This document shows, piece by piece, positions 1 through 5,223 of a stretch of DNA of 5,223 bases. A program made the translations under genes and the position numbers. Each line of letters opens with the position of its first letter. Position 1 is the first letter of the stretch. The notes under the pieces are model-generated. The model searched no databases. It was not told the origin of the DNA and was given only the letters and a program-made list of their open reading frames with translations. The stretch spans positions 1 to 5,223 of the forward strand of contig CALDBH010000091.1 of the NCBI GenBank assembly GCA_937938065.1, in the 5' to 3' direction. The stretch comes from an uncultured Sulfurovum sp. (GTDB lineage Bacteria; Campylobacterota; Campylobacteria; Campylobacterales; Sulfurovaceae).

Positions 1-457
1 CTTCCGGCAGGGCCAATGAAGGTAAACATTTCCACTTTTTAGTCATTTTTTCTTTAAGTGCATTTGATAGTGTCTGAAGTTGGGCATCTGCCTCTTCCCA
101 TGTAAGTTGTTTCACTCTGATAAATACCTGTAATCGTTCAATATCTTTACCTTGATAGATATGATAGTCAGTTATATTGAGTGTTTTAAAGAGGTGTTTG
201 ATAAGATGATGAAACCTTTTGTGTTCGTCACCTTTATATTCGATCAGCAAATAATTGGTGTGGTTCTCTTTGAGCAAGGGCGCTGCAATATTATATTGTC
301 TATTTTGGTGTTGCTCAAACAGTATAGAAGTAAGTGGTTCATTTATGCGTTCAAATTTGGCATAAAAGGTACGATTGTTAAACTGTATTTGTTCAGCAAT
401 CGTATTTCTTTTGATGTAGTAGTGGTCATCAAAAAGATCTAAATCTAAAACTTTTAT
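1..457 (-). CDS. DUF1882-type conserved hypothetical protein, 3' end cut by the window; probable ATA start
   Basis: An open frame of 152 codons runs from 457 to the window edge without a stop. My translation begins MKVLDLDLFDDHYYIKRN and continues through FYAKFERINEPL (residues 31-42), NYLLIEYKGDEHKRFHHLIK (68-87), DYHIYQGKDIERLQVFIRVK (97-116) and WEEADAQL (120-127). The DHYYIKR and KFERI segments, and the position directly after glyA, match the Campylobacterota gene family carrying the DUF1882 domain (Cj0403 in C. jejuni). This assignment is from memory, and the function is unknown. No membrane segment or signal peptide is visible; the protein is rich in His, Lys and Tyr and is probably cytoplasmic. 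The frame contains no ATG until codon 138. The only well-placed initiator is ATA at 457-455, seven bases after an AAGG that overlaps the glyA stop. The frame is also the glyA frame, separated from it by one TAA. The ATG at 440-438 lies in another frame and hits a stop after about 28 codons. Confidence 0.75.
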   Translation of the reverse strand, partial: MKVLDLDLFDDHYYIKRNTIAEQIQFNNRTFYAKFERINEPLTSILFEQHQNRQYNIAAPLLKENHTNYLLIEYKGDEHKRFHHLIKHLFKTLNITDYHIYQGKDIERLQVFIRVKQLTWEEADAQLQTLSNALKEKMTKKWKCLPSLALPE

Positions 458-464
458 TGTCAGA

Positions 465-468
465 CCTT
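465..468 (-). promoter_or_regulatory. Shine-Dalgarno AAGG overlapping the glyA stop, for the DUF1882-type gene
   Basis: Read on the minus strand the junction is TAAGG followed by TCTGACA and then ATA. The TAA is the glyA stop and AAGG is the ribosome binding site. The same TAAGG arrangement occurs at the cvpA-fur junction, where six bases separate it from a normal ATG. This parallel is the main argument for placing the downstream start at the ATA codon (457-455) rather than further inside the gene. The CTG at 463-461 is only one base from AAGG and therefore too close. Confidence 0.6.
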
Positions 469-1717
469 AGTAGATAGATTTGTCATAGATAACAAAATCT
501 TGTGCCAGTACTTTCATCTCTTCTTTGATCGTTGCATGAAGTGCAGCATCATTAACGTTGTCAAGTACATCAGCGATCTTGTTTGCAATGAGTTCAAACT
601 CTTTCTCTTTCATCCCTCTGCTTGTAAGGGCAGGAGAACCGATACGTACACCTGAAGTCACAAATGGACTTCTTGTCTCACCAGGAACAGTGTTTTTGTT
701 TACTGTGATACCTGCTGCACCGAGCGCAGCATCTGCATCTTTACCAGAGAAATCTTTGTCAAGAAATGAAACCAGTACAAGGTGATTATCTGTACCACCA
801 GATACTACATCATACCCACGTGCAACAAGTACTTCAGCTAGTTTAGAAGCATTTGCTTTTACTTGTTTTGCATGTACTTTCCATGCATCACTGAGGTTAT
901 GTTTGAATCCGACAGCTTTAGCAGCGATCACATGTACAAGTGGTCCACCTTGAAGACCTGGGAAGATAGCAGAGTTTACTTTCTTAGCTATATCTTCATC
1001 ATTTGTCATGATCATACCGCCACGAGGTCCGGCAAGTGTTTTATGTGTGGTTGTTGTGACTACATCAGCATAAGGGAATGGGCTGGGGTGTTCACCTGCA
1101 CATACAAGTCCAGCAATGTGAGCAATGTCAGCAAACAAGAGAGCACCCACTTCATCAGCGATATCTCTAAACTTTTTAAAGTCAATCTCTCTAGCATATG
1201 CAGAAGCACCACATACAATGATCTTAGGCTGAACGATCTTAGCGATCTCAAGTACTCTATCATAGTTGATACGACCGTCAAGCTCTACACCATAGGTGAA
1301 AGATGAATAGTTCTTTCCCGAAAAACTTGGCTTAGAACCATGTGTCAAGTGACCACCGTGGCTTAAGTCCATACCTAAGATCTTTTCTCCAGCTTTAAGA
1401 AGTGCAGCATACACAGCACCATTTGCCTGAGATCCTGAGTGAGGTTGAACGTTTGCATAGTTACAGTCAAAAAGCTCACAAGCTCTGTCGATAGCAAGTT
1501 GCTCTACAACGTCTGCAAATTCACATCCACCATAATATCTTTTATATGGGTAACCCTCTGCATATTTGTTTGTAAATACAGAACCCATGGCTTCCATAAC
1601 AGCTGGAAGTGTAAAGTTCTCAGAAGCGATCATCTCTAAGTGATCTGTTTGTCTTTCTCTTTCGTTTTCAATGGCTTGAAAAATCTCTGGGTCAAAACTT
1701 TCTATTGCATATGACAT
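467..1717 (-). CDS. glyA: Serine hydroxymethyltransferase
   Basis: This is the PLP-dependent cytoplasmic enzyme that interconverts serine plus tetrahydrofolate with glycine plus 5,10-methylenetetrahydrofolate, the main one-carbon source for purine, thymidylate and methionine synthesis. The 416 residues are the usual bacterial length. Visible hallmarks are ASEN (31-34), KYAEGYP..RYYGG (51-64), the QPHSGSQAN cofactor-binding stretch (91-99), HGGHLTHG (120-127), DIAHIAGL (197-204, with the Asp that pairs with the PLP ring), and [15 protein letters not shown] (220-234) with the PLP-binding lysine at K226. SGGTDNH and the late [15 protein letters not shown] segment are also intact. The ATG start has AAGGA six bases upstream. 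It lies 49 bases after lysS and 9 bases before the DUF1882-type gene, so it is probably co-transcribed with both. A TATAAA on the minus strand at 1752-1747 could give an extra internal promoter, but this is weak. I see no odd substitutions or frameshifts. Confidence 0.98.
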   Translation of the reverse strand: MSYAIESFDPEIFQAIENERERQTDHLEMIASENFTLPAVMEAMGSVFTNKYAEGYPYKRYYGGCEFADVVEQLAIDRACELFDCNYANVQPHSGSQANGAVYAALLKAGEKILGMDLSHGGHLTHGSKPSFSGKNYSSFTYGVELDGRINYDRVLEIAKIVQPKIIVCGASAYAREIDFKKFRDIADEVGALLFADIAHIAGLVCAGEHPSPFPYADVVTTTTHKTLAGPRGGMIMTNDEDIAKKVNSAIFPGLQGGPLVHVIAAKAVGFKHNLSDAWKVHAKQVKANASKLAEVLVARGYDVVSGGTDNHLVLVSFLDKDFSGKDADAALGAAGITVNKNTVPGETRSPFVTSGVRIGSPALTSRGMKEKEFELIANKIADVLDNVNDAALHATIKEEMKVLAQDFVIYDKSIY

Positions 1718-1766
1718 TTGTATTCCTTTTTGGGTTTATTACTGGATTTATATCCAAATTTTTCTG

Positions 1767-3416
1767 TTATTTCTCTTGCATTCTTTTTTTACAAGCAGCT
1801 ACATCCATACAGAACATACCTTTGCCTTTTTTAGCGGGTTTAAGTTCTTCTATATTTTCGTTACCACATTTTTTACATTTATTCTCAACTTCACAGATAG
1901 GTGCAAGCTCAGGGCGTGGAGCTTCAGGTTTCATAGCCGGGAAGAGAAGTACATCACGGATGCTGTGTTGATTAGTAAGCATCATGACAAGTCTATCTAT
2001 ACCAATACCCTCACCAGCTGTTGGTGTCATACCATAGCTAAGTGCCTTAACATAGTCAGTGTCCATATGCATTGCCTCATCATCACCCGTAGCTTCTTTA
2101 GCATCCACTTGTCCTTTAAATCTCTCATACTGATCGATAGGATCATTGAGCTCAGAGAAACCGTTGGCAATCTCTTTACCTGCCATGAAAAGTTCAAAAC
2201 GTTCTGCAATATCCGGATTGTCATCACTTCTTCTTGCCAGTGGTGAGATATCGACTGGGAAATCTGTGATATAGGTAGGATTGATGAGTTTTCCCTCAAC
2301 AAATTCATCAAAGAGTTCAGCCTGCAGGTAACCCAACGTAAGGTTAGGATCCACTTTTACATTATGTTCTCTAAGATAAGCCAATGCTTTTTCTTTATCT
2401 GTAGCAACATCTGAAGGTACACCACCAATGCTTGTGAGTGACTCGATGTATGGTATTTTCGCAAATGGTGTTGCAAAGTCTATTTCAACGTCACCATAAG
2501 GCAGTTTTCTCTCAAGACCAAGGTTATCAAAGAGGTAGTCAAATAACTCTTCTGTGATCTCCATCAATTCGATGTATGTTTTGTAAGCCCAGTAGAACTC
2601 TATCATTGTAAACTCAGGGTTGTGGGTATGGTCCATCCCTTCATTTCTAAAGTTTCTGTTTATCTCAAATACAGCTTCCATACCACCAACAATGAGACGC
2701 TTGAGGTAAAGTTCTGGTGCGATACGCAGATAACGTTCAACATCAAGTGCATTGTGGTGTGTAATGAATGGTTTTGCATTTGCTCCACCAGGGATAGGAT
2801 GCATCATAGGTGTTTCTACTTCTAAAAATGTTTTGTCTTCAAAAAATCTTCTTACCAGTGAAACGATCTTACTACGCATCACAAAATTTTCTTTTACCTC
2901 AGGGTTCATGATCATGTCAAGGTAACGTTGTCTATATCTAAGCTCATGGTCTTGCAGTCCGTGGAACTTTTCAGGCAATGGAGAGATAGATTTAGAGACG
3001 ATTTTCATATCTTTACAGTGAAGGGTGAGTTCACCTGTTTGCGTAACGAATGGATACCCTGTTGCTTCGATGATATCCCCAACCTCAAAGAGTTTCTTTG
3101 CTACATTATTATAAAAACCTTCCGGAAGTTCATCTCTATTATAATAGATCTGAACCAAACCTTCTGCATCTTCTATCTTTGCAAAAGCAGCTTTCCCCAT
3201 GATACGAATAAATTTGAGCCTACCTGTAAGTGAGTAAGTTTTATTTTCATCTTTTTTCTCATCACTCTCTTGCTCTTTGATATAAGCACACTCTTCTAAA
3301 AACTGTGTAGAAGGGGTTCCTTTTTGTATTTGGTTAGGGTAAGGATTGATACCTTCTTCTCTTAGTTTCTCTGTTTTTTTGATTCGTTCTTGAATATATT
3401 GATTTTCAAATATCAA
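1767..3416 (-). CDS. lysS: Class II lysyl-tRNA synthetase with a cysteine-rich C-terminal extension
   Basis: This enzyme charges tRNA-Lys with lysine in the cytoplasm using ATP. An N-terminal OB-fold anticodon-binding domain lies at about residues 60-140 ([20 protein letters not shown], then [10 protein letters not shown]). The class II catalytic core follows: motif 1 around [20 protein letters not shown] (197-216), motif 2 [20 protein letters not shown] (256-275), and motif 3 [20 protein letters not shown] (470-489) ending LFPAMKPE. Bacterial LysS, including E. coli and C. jejuni, normally ends within a few residues of that LFPAM motif at about 500 residues. This one has 549. The extra tail (about 499-549) carries C508, C514, C517, C536 and C542 and is followed by a basic end (KKRMQEK). 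The CxxC plus Cx5C arrangement looks like a zinc ribbon. The start is TTG at 3416-3414, preceded five bases upstream by AGGAG. An in-frame TAA lies six codons upstream of the TTG and there is no ATG until residue 73, so TTG is effectively forced; the N-terminal sequence also aligns with the family. It lies 110 bases after fur. Confidence 0.97.
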   Translation of the reverse strand: MIFENQYIQERIKKTEKLREEGINPYPNQIQKGTPSTQFLEECAYIKEQESDEKKDENKTYSLTGRLKFIRIMGKAAFAKIEDAEGLVQIYYNRDELPEGFYNNVAKKLFEVGDIIEATGYPFVTQTGELTLHCKDMKIVSKSISPLPEKFHGLQDHELRYRQRYLDMIMNPEVKENFVMRSKIVSLVRRFFEDKTFLEVETPMMHPIPGGANAKPFITHHNALDVERYLRIAPELYLKRLIVGGMEAVFEINRNFRNEGMDHTHNPEFTMIEFYWAYKTYIELMEITEELFDYLFDNLGLERKLPYGDVEIDFATPFAKIPYIESLTSIGGVPSDVATDKEKALAYLREHNVKVDPNLTLGYLQAELFDEFVEGKLINPTYITDFPVDISPLARRSDDNPDIAERFELFMAGKEIANGFSELNDPIDQYERFKGQVDAKEATGDDEAMHMDTDYVKALSYGMTPTAGEGIGIDRLVMMLTNQHSIRDVLLFPAMKPEAPRPELAPICEVENKCKKCGNENIEELKPAKKGKGMFCMDVAACKKRMQEK

Positions 3417-3421
3417 GCTGT

Positions 3422-3426
3422 CTCCT
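3422..3426 (-). promoter_or_regulatory. Shine-Dalgarno AGGAG deciding the TTG start of lysS
   Basis: AGGAG on the minus strand lies five bases before the TTG at 3416-3414. The frame upstream of this TTG closes at a TAA within six codons and offers no other initiator. The next in-frame ATG is inside the OB-fold domain. A strong ribosome binding site paired with a weak start codon is plausible for a moderately expressed synthetase. Confidence 0.75.
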
Positions 3427-3452
3427 GTTGTTTATCTAGTTATTGAACACCT

Positions 3453-3471
3453 TATAGAGTCAAGCTCTATA
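3453..3471 (-). repeat. 7-bp inverted repeat in the fur-lysS gap
   Basis: On the minus strand TATAGAG, CTTGA and CTCTATA form a perfect 7-bp stem with a 5-base loop, ending 36 bases before the lysS start. No T-run follows in either direction, so it is not an obvious intrinsic terminator. It could be a leader hairpin or a dyad for a DNA-binding protein. The loop and 3' arm contain TTGACT (3463-3458), which resembles a -35 box, but no good -10 lies 16-18 bases downstream. Confidence 0.45.
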
Positions 3472-3486
3472 GACGGCTTTGACGCA

Positions 3487-3510
3487 GAGGCTAATTTATT
3501 TAGTAACCTC
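3487..3510 (-). repeat. Imperfect inverted repeat downstream of fur
   Basis: On the minus strand GAGG and CTAA pair with TTAG and CCTC around an ATAAA loop, with a TTA bulge on the 5' side. It starts 16 bases after the fur stop. The base after the stem is not followed by a T-run, so it is a poor intrinsic terminator, although it might protect the 3' end of a fur-containing transcript. Together with the inverted repeat at 3453-3471 it fills most of the 110-base fur-lysS gap, the longest intergenic space in the window. Confidence 0.35.
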
Positions 3511-3526
3511 ATACAATTTGTTATGT

Positions 3527-3985
3527 TTATGAGCGGGTTAAGTCTACTAATTGACAATTTTCACAAAGACCTATGATCTTCATCGTATGGTCTGTCATTT
3601 GAAAATTGAATCTTTTGGCTATCTCTTCTTGTCTGCTTTCAATGATTTCATCGAAAAATTCTATAATGTCACCACAGTTAGTACAGATGAGATGATCATG
3701 GTGTTTTTTGAGACCAAGTTCATATTTTTTCCCTTGTACGCCAAATGAGATAGAACTTGCGATCTGTGACGTTTCAAGTAAAGTAAGCGTACGGTATACA
3801 GTAGCAATACCGATATTGACTTCAGGGTATTGCTCTTTTAGTAAGGTATAAATATCCTCAGGGGTAAAGTGTCCATCATTTTCATAAAGGAACTTTAATA
3901 CAAGTTCCCGTTGTTTCGTGAACTTAAGTGAGTTTTCTTTTAGAAGTGTTTGGAACTTTTCTAAAAGTAGAGGATATGCGATCAT
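3527..3985 (-). CDS. fur: Ferric uptake regulator Fur
   Basis: Fur is a dimeric metal-dependent DNA-binding repressor that senses Fe(II) and controls iron uptake and storage genes. The 152 residues are the normal length. The N-terminal winged helix includes KFTKQRELVLKFLYENDGHF (21-40), TPEDIYTLLK (41-50) and the recognition region NIGIATVYRTLTLLE (57-71). The dimerisation domain has SFGVQGKKYELGLKKHHDH (80-98), CTNC (101-104), GDIIEFFDEII (105-115) and a second CENC pair (141-144), which would form the structural zinc site; the HHDH cluster belongs to the regulatory metal region. The sequence resembles Campylobacter Fur more closely than PerR or Zur, and genome position supports Fur. The ATG start lies 8 bases after the cvpA stop, with AAGG overlapping that stop, so the two genes are almost certainly co-transcribed. 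In C. jejuni fur is known to lack its own promoter and to be read from promoters of upstream genes, and the same is likely here. No convincing Fur box is seen in this window. Confidence 0.95.
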   Translation of the reverse strand: MIAYPLLLEKFQTLLKENSLKFTKQRELVLKFLYENDGHFTPEDIYTLLKEQYPEVNIGIATVYRTLTLLETSQIASSISFGVQGKKYELGLKKHHDHLICTNCGDIIEFFDEIIESRQEEIAKRFNFQMTDHTMKIIGLCENCQLVDLTRS

Positions 3986-3993
3986 ACTGAACC

Positions 3994-4641
3994 TTATTTT
4001 TCTGTAGTGGTATTGCTTTCAGTTCTTGAAGCATTTGTCTCAACTGAAACATTCGTTTCAACTGAAGTATTCATATCAGTAGGAGCAACGACCTCTGTTG
4101 CATCAGAGACAGTTAAGCCCAAATCAGAGGTATCAAGATTGATAAGGTATGAACCTGCTTCTTTAAGGTATGGATAAAGTACAGAATCATTTACATATTT
4201 TTCTAAATTATCTTTCACAAGTGTAACATTTGATAAAGCAGTCACGATCAACGCAAAAATAAGGAAATACTTTCCTCCTCCTGCGATGAAACCAAAAAGA
4301 CGATTGAGAAAACCTAAACCACTCTCACTGGTCAGTTTGGAAAAGATAGTACCAAGGATGGTAGCACTAAACCAAATAACGATTAAAATTGCAAGGAAAC
4401 CAATGAGTTTAAGTAATGATGCATTCTCTAAATGTAAAAAGTTTGTATCAATAAATGTGGCAGCTTTATCAGAAAGTCTAGAGGCAAAGTATACCCCTCC
4501 TACAAGACCTAGAAGACCAAATACCTCTTTTATAAACCCCTGCATAAAACCTTTGATCCCCAATATCAGTACTATGGCTGAAATCGTGACATCAAAGTAA
4601 TTAAAGTCCATCATTGAAAAACTTTCCATTGAAAAATCCAT
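3994..4641 (-). CDS. cvpA: CvpA family inner-membrane protein
   Basis: CvpA was named for colicin V production in E. coli; family members are small inner-membrane proteins linked to envelope homeostasis, with no established biochemical activity. The 215 residues show the family signature near the N-terminus, FDVTISAIVLILGIKGFMQG (16-35) and FIKEVFGLLGLVGGVYFASR (36-55), giving the first two hydrophobic helices. A long third segment lies at about 76-100 and a fourth at about 115-137, the latter led by the conserved GFLNRLFGFIAGGGK stretch. The tail from about 170 is hydrophilic and rich in Thr, Ser, Glu and Asn, with a repeated N-x-SVET unit. The start at 4641 is preferred because GGGGA lies seven bases upstream; in-frame ATGs at codons 5, 10 and 11 are alternatives. 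The gene heads the tightly spaced cvpA-fur pair, as in C. jejuni (Cj0399-Cj0400). Confidence 0.9.
   Translation of the reverse strand: MDFSMESFSMMDFNYFDVTISAIVLILGIKGFMQGFIKEVFGLLGLVGGVYFASRLSDKAATFIDTNFLHLENASLLKLIGFLAILIVIWFSATILGTIFSKLTSESGLGFLNRLFGFIAGGGKYFLIFALIVTALSNVTLVKDNLEKYVNDSVLYPYLKEAGSYLINLDTSDLGLTVSDATEVVAPTDMNTSVETNVSVETNASRTESNTTTEK
4027..4071 (-). repeat. 18-bp tandem repeat inside the cvpA tail
   Basis: Two adjacent 18-base units lie at 4031-4048 and 4049-4066, both ending TCAACTGAA on the plus strand, with a decayed third copy after them. They encode NTSVET, NVSVET and a partial NAS at residues 191-205 of CvpA. The unit is a multiple of three, so copy-number change would lengthen or shorten the tail without breaking the frame. 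Confidence 0.65.
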
Positions 4642-4661
4642 ATTATTATCCCCTGTTTTTT

Positions 4662-4667
4662 ACTATA
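4662..4667 (-). promoter_or_regulatory. Possible -10 box upstream of cvpA-fur
   Basis: On the minus strand TATAGT, preceded by the A-rich stretch GCAAAAAT, lies 20 bases before the cvpA start. It would place a transcript start about seven bases further on, just upstream of the Shine-Dalgarno. No -35 hexamer is evident, which is common for the housekeeping sigma factor in Campylobacterota. The call rests on one near-consensus hexamer in AT-rich DNA, in the only gap of the right place between pilT and cvpA. Confidence 0.35.
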
Positions 4668-4688
4668 ATTTTTGCGTATTGTATCTAT

Positions 4689-4720
4689 ATATCTCTAAAA
4701 ATGCTTTTAGAGATATTTTT
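4689..4720. terminator. Perfect 12-bp inverted repeat between pilT and cvpA, terminator-like
   Basis: ATATCTCTAAAA (4689-4700) and its exact complement (4705-4716) flank a 4-base loop. The repeat begins 11 bases after the pilT stop, as expected for a pilT terminator. However, the run of T (4716-4720) follows the stem only on the plus strand. On the minus strand, the direction of pilT, the stem is followed by ATAGATACAAT with no T-run, though the 3' arm itself contains TTTT near the loop. It may act weakly on pilT and more strongly on antisense transcripts. Confidence 0.5.
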
Positions 4721-4727
4721 GTTAAGA

Positions 4728-5223
4728 TCATACTTTGCCAGAAAGTTCAGATGGTCTATTGGCATATTGTAAAGCAATGTCACGACTTATCTTTCCATCA
4801 TTAAGGAATTTAATGAGTGCCTGTGTTTGCGTTTGCATACCGGTATCACCTTGCCCTAGCTGCATTTGTGAATATATCTGGTGTACTTTATCTTCACGTA
4901 TGAGGTTTGAAATCGCGTGATTGGTGACCAGGATCTCTGAAGCGGCTACACGACCGCCCCCTAACTTAGGAAGAAGTGCCTGTGCGATAACCGCAACCAG
5001 TGAAGAAGCGATCATTGCTCTAATCTGTGGTTGCTCATCCCCTGTAAACACATCGATAATACGGTTAATGGTCCCCGGAGCTGAAGAGGTGTGAAGCGTA
5101 CCAAATACAAGGTGACCTGTTTCAGCCGCAGTAAGTCCAGCTTCTATCGTCTCTTTATCTCTCATCTCCCCGATCAGTATGATGTCAGGGTCTTGACGCA
5201 TGGCATATTTGAGTGCTACTGCA
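4728..5223 (-). CDS. pilT: Type IV pilus retraction ATPase PilT, C-terminal part
   Basis: PilT is a hexameric cytoplasmic ATPase that depolymerises type IV pili and drives twitching motility and DNA uptake. Only the last 164 or so residues are present; the start and Walker A motif lie beyond the window. The frame is open to the edge, where it reads AVALKYAMRQDPD, matching the PilT stretch just before Walker B. Walker B is PDIILIGEMRD, with the glutamate codon at 5168-5166. The histidine box TAAETGHLVFGTLHT follows, then APGTINRIIDVF. The C-terminal signature typical of PilT is present as AISNLIRE (4916-4893), followed by DKVHQIYSQMQLG and GMQTQTQALI. These residues separate it from PilB/GspE assembly ATPases. 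A second retraction ATPase (PilU type) is less likely because PilU differs in this region. The stop is TGA at 4730-4728. The neighbouring cvpA starts 86 bases further on, so pilT is probably a separate transcription unit or the end of one. Confidence 0.93.
   Translation of the reverse strand, partial: AVALKYAMRQDPDIILIGEMRDKETIEAGLTAAETGHLVFGTLHTSSAPGTINRIIDVFTGDEQPQIRAMIASSLVAVIAQALLPKLGGGRVAASEILVTNHAISNLIREDKVHQIYSQMQLGQGDTGMQTQTQALIKFLNDGKISRDIALQYANRPSELSGKV

Noticed and set aside
356..440. ATG at 440-438 as the start of the last gene
   Set aside because: It is in a different frame from the conserved protein and reaches a stop after about 28 codons.
152..442. Plus-strand open frame of 96 codons
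   Set aside because: It lies fully opposite the DUF1882-type gene, has a low-complexity hydrophobic composition and no recognisable family; it is a shadow of the real minus-strand frame.
863..1306. Plus-strand open frame of 147 codons opposite glyA
   Set aside because: It lies wholly inside an intact, highly conserved glyA and shows no family resemblance.
1747..1752. TATAAA on the minus strand as a glyA promoter
   Set aside because: It is one near-consensus hexamer in AT-rich DNA without a -35 box; too weak to list as a feature.
1743..1756. 5-bp inverted repeat (TGGAT/ATCCA) between lysS and glyA
   Set aside because: The stem is short, AT-rich and lacks a T-run, so chance is a sufficient explanation.
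1776..2246. Plus-strand open frame of 156 codons opposite lysS
   Set aside because: It is antisense to conserved lysS coding sequence, rich in Phe, His and Ser, with no recognisable domain.
3458..3463. TTGACT on the minus strand as a -35 box for lysS
   Set aside because: No acceptable -10 hexamer lies 16-18 bases downstream and it is part of the inverted repeat.
4636..4652. GATAATAATAT upstream of cvpA as a Fur box
   Set aside because: Only one half resembles the GATAAT element; the expected dyad or triple-hexamer pattern is absent.

Overview
The window looks like core chromosome from a Campylobacterota (epsilonproteobacterial) genome. Base composition is AT-rich. All six recognisable genes lie on the minus strand in the order pilT (5' end outside the window) - cvpA - fur - lysS - glyA - DUF1882-type gene (3' end outside the window). 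The cvpA-fur-lysS-glyA-DUF1882 order is, from memory, that of Campylobacter jejuni Cj0399-Cj0403, and the Fur and LysS sequences resemble the Campylobacter proteins closely. The pilT retraction ATPase gene next door argues against Campylobacter itself. It points to a free-living relative such as Sulfurovum or Sulfurimonas, but that genus-level guess is inference.

Layout, reading in the direction of transcription (right to left). At 5223-4728 is the C-terminal part of PilT, ending 11 bases before a perfect 12-bp inverted repeat. A short AT-rich gap (4642-4727) with a possible sigma70-type -10 box precedes cvpA (4641-3994), a four-helix membrane protein with a repetitive Thr/Ser/Glu tail. fur (3985-3527) starts 8 bases after the cvpA stop, and its Shine-Dalgarno overlaps that stop. 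A 110-base gap with two inverted repeats leads to lysS (3416-1767), which starts with TTG. glyA (1717-467) follows after 49 bases. The last gene (457-1) begins 9 bases after the glyA stop. It has no ATG, GTG or TTG near its 5' end; an ATA codon with well-spaced Shine-Dalgarno is the best start.

Functionally the cluster joins an iron-responsive regulator (Fur) and a membrane protein to two housekeeping enzymes, lysyl-tRNA synthetase for translation and serine hydroxymethyltransferase for one-carbon metabolism. The spacing suggests at least partial co-transcription from a promoter upstream of cvpA. I see no mobile element, CRISPR array, RNA gene or clear novel multi-gene system. The two observations most worth following up are the non-canonical start of the DUF1882-type gene and a four-to-five-cysteine zinc-ribbon-like extension at the C-terminus of LysS.
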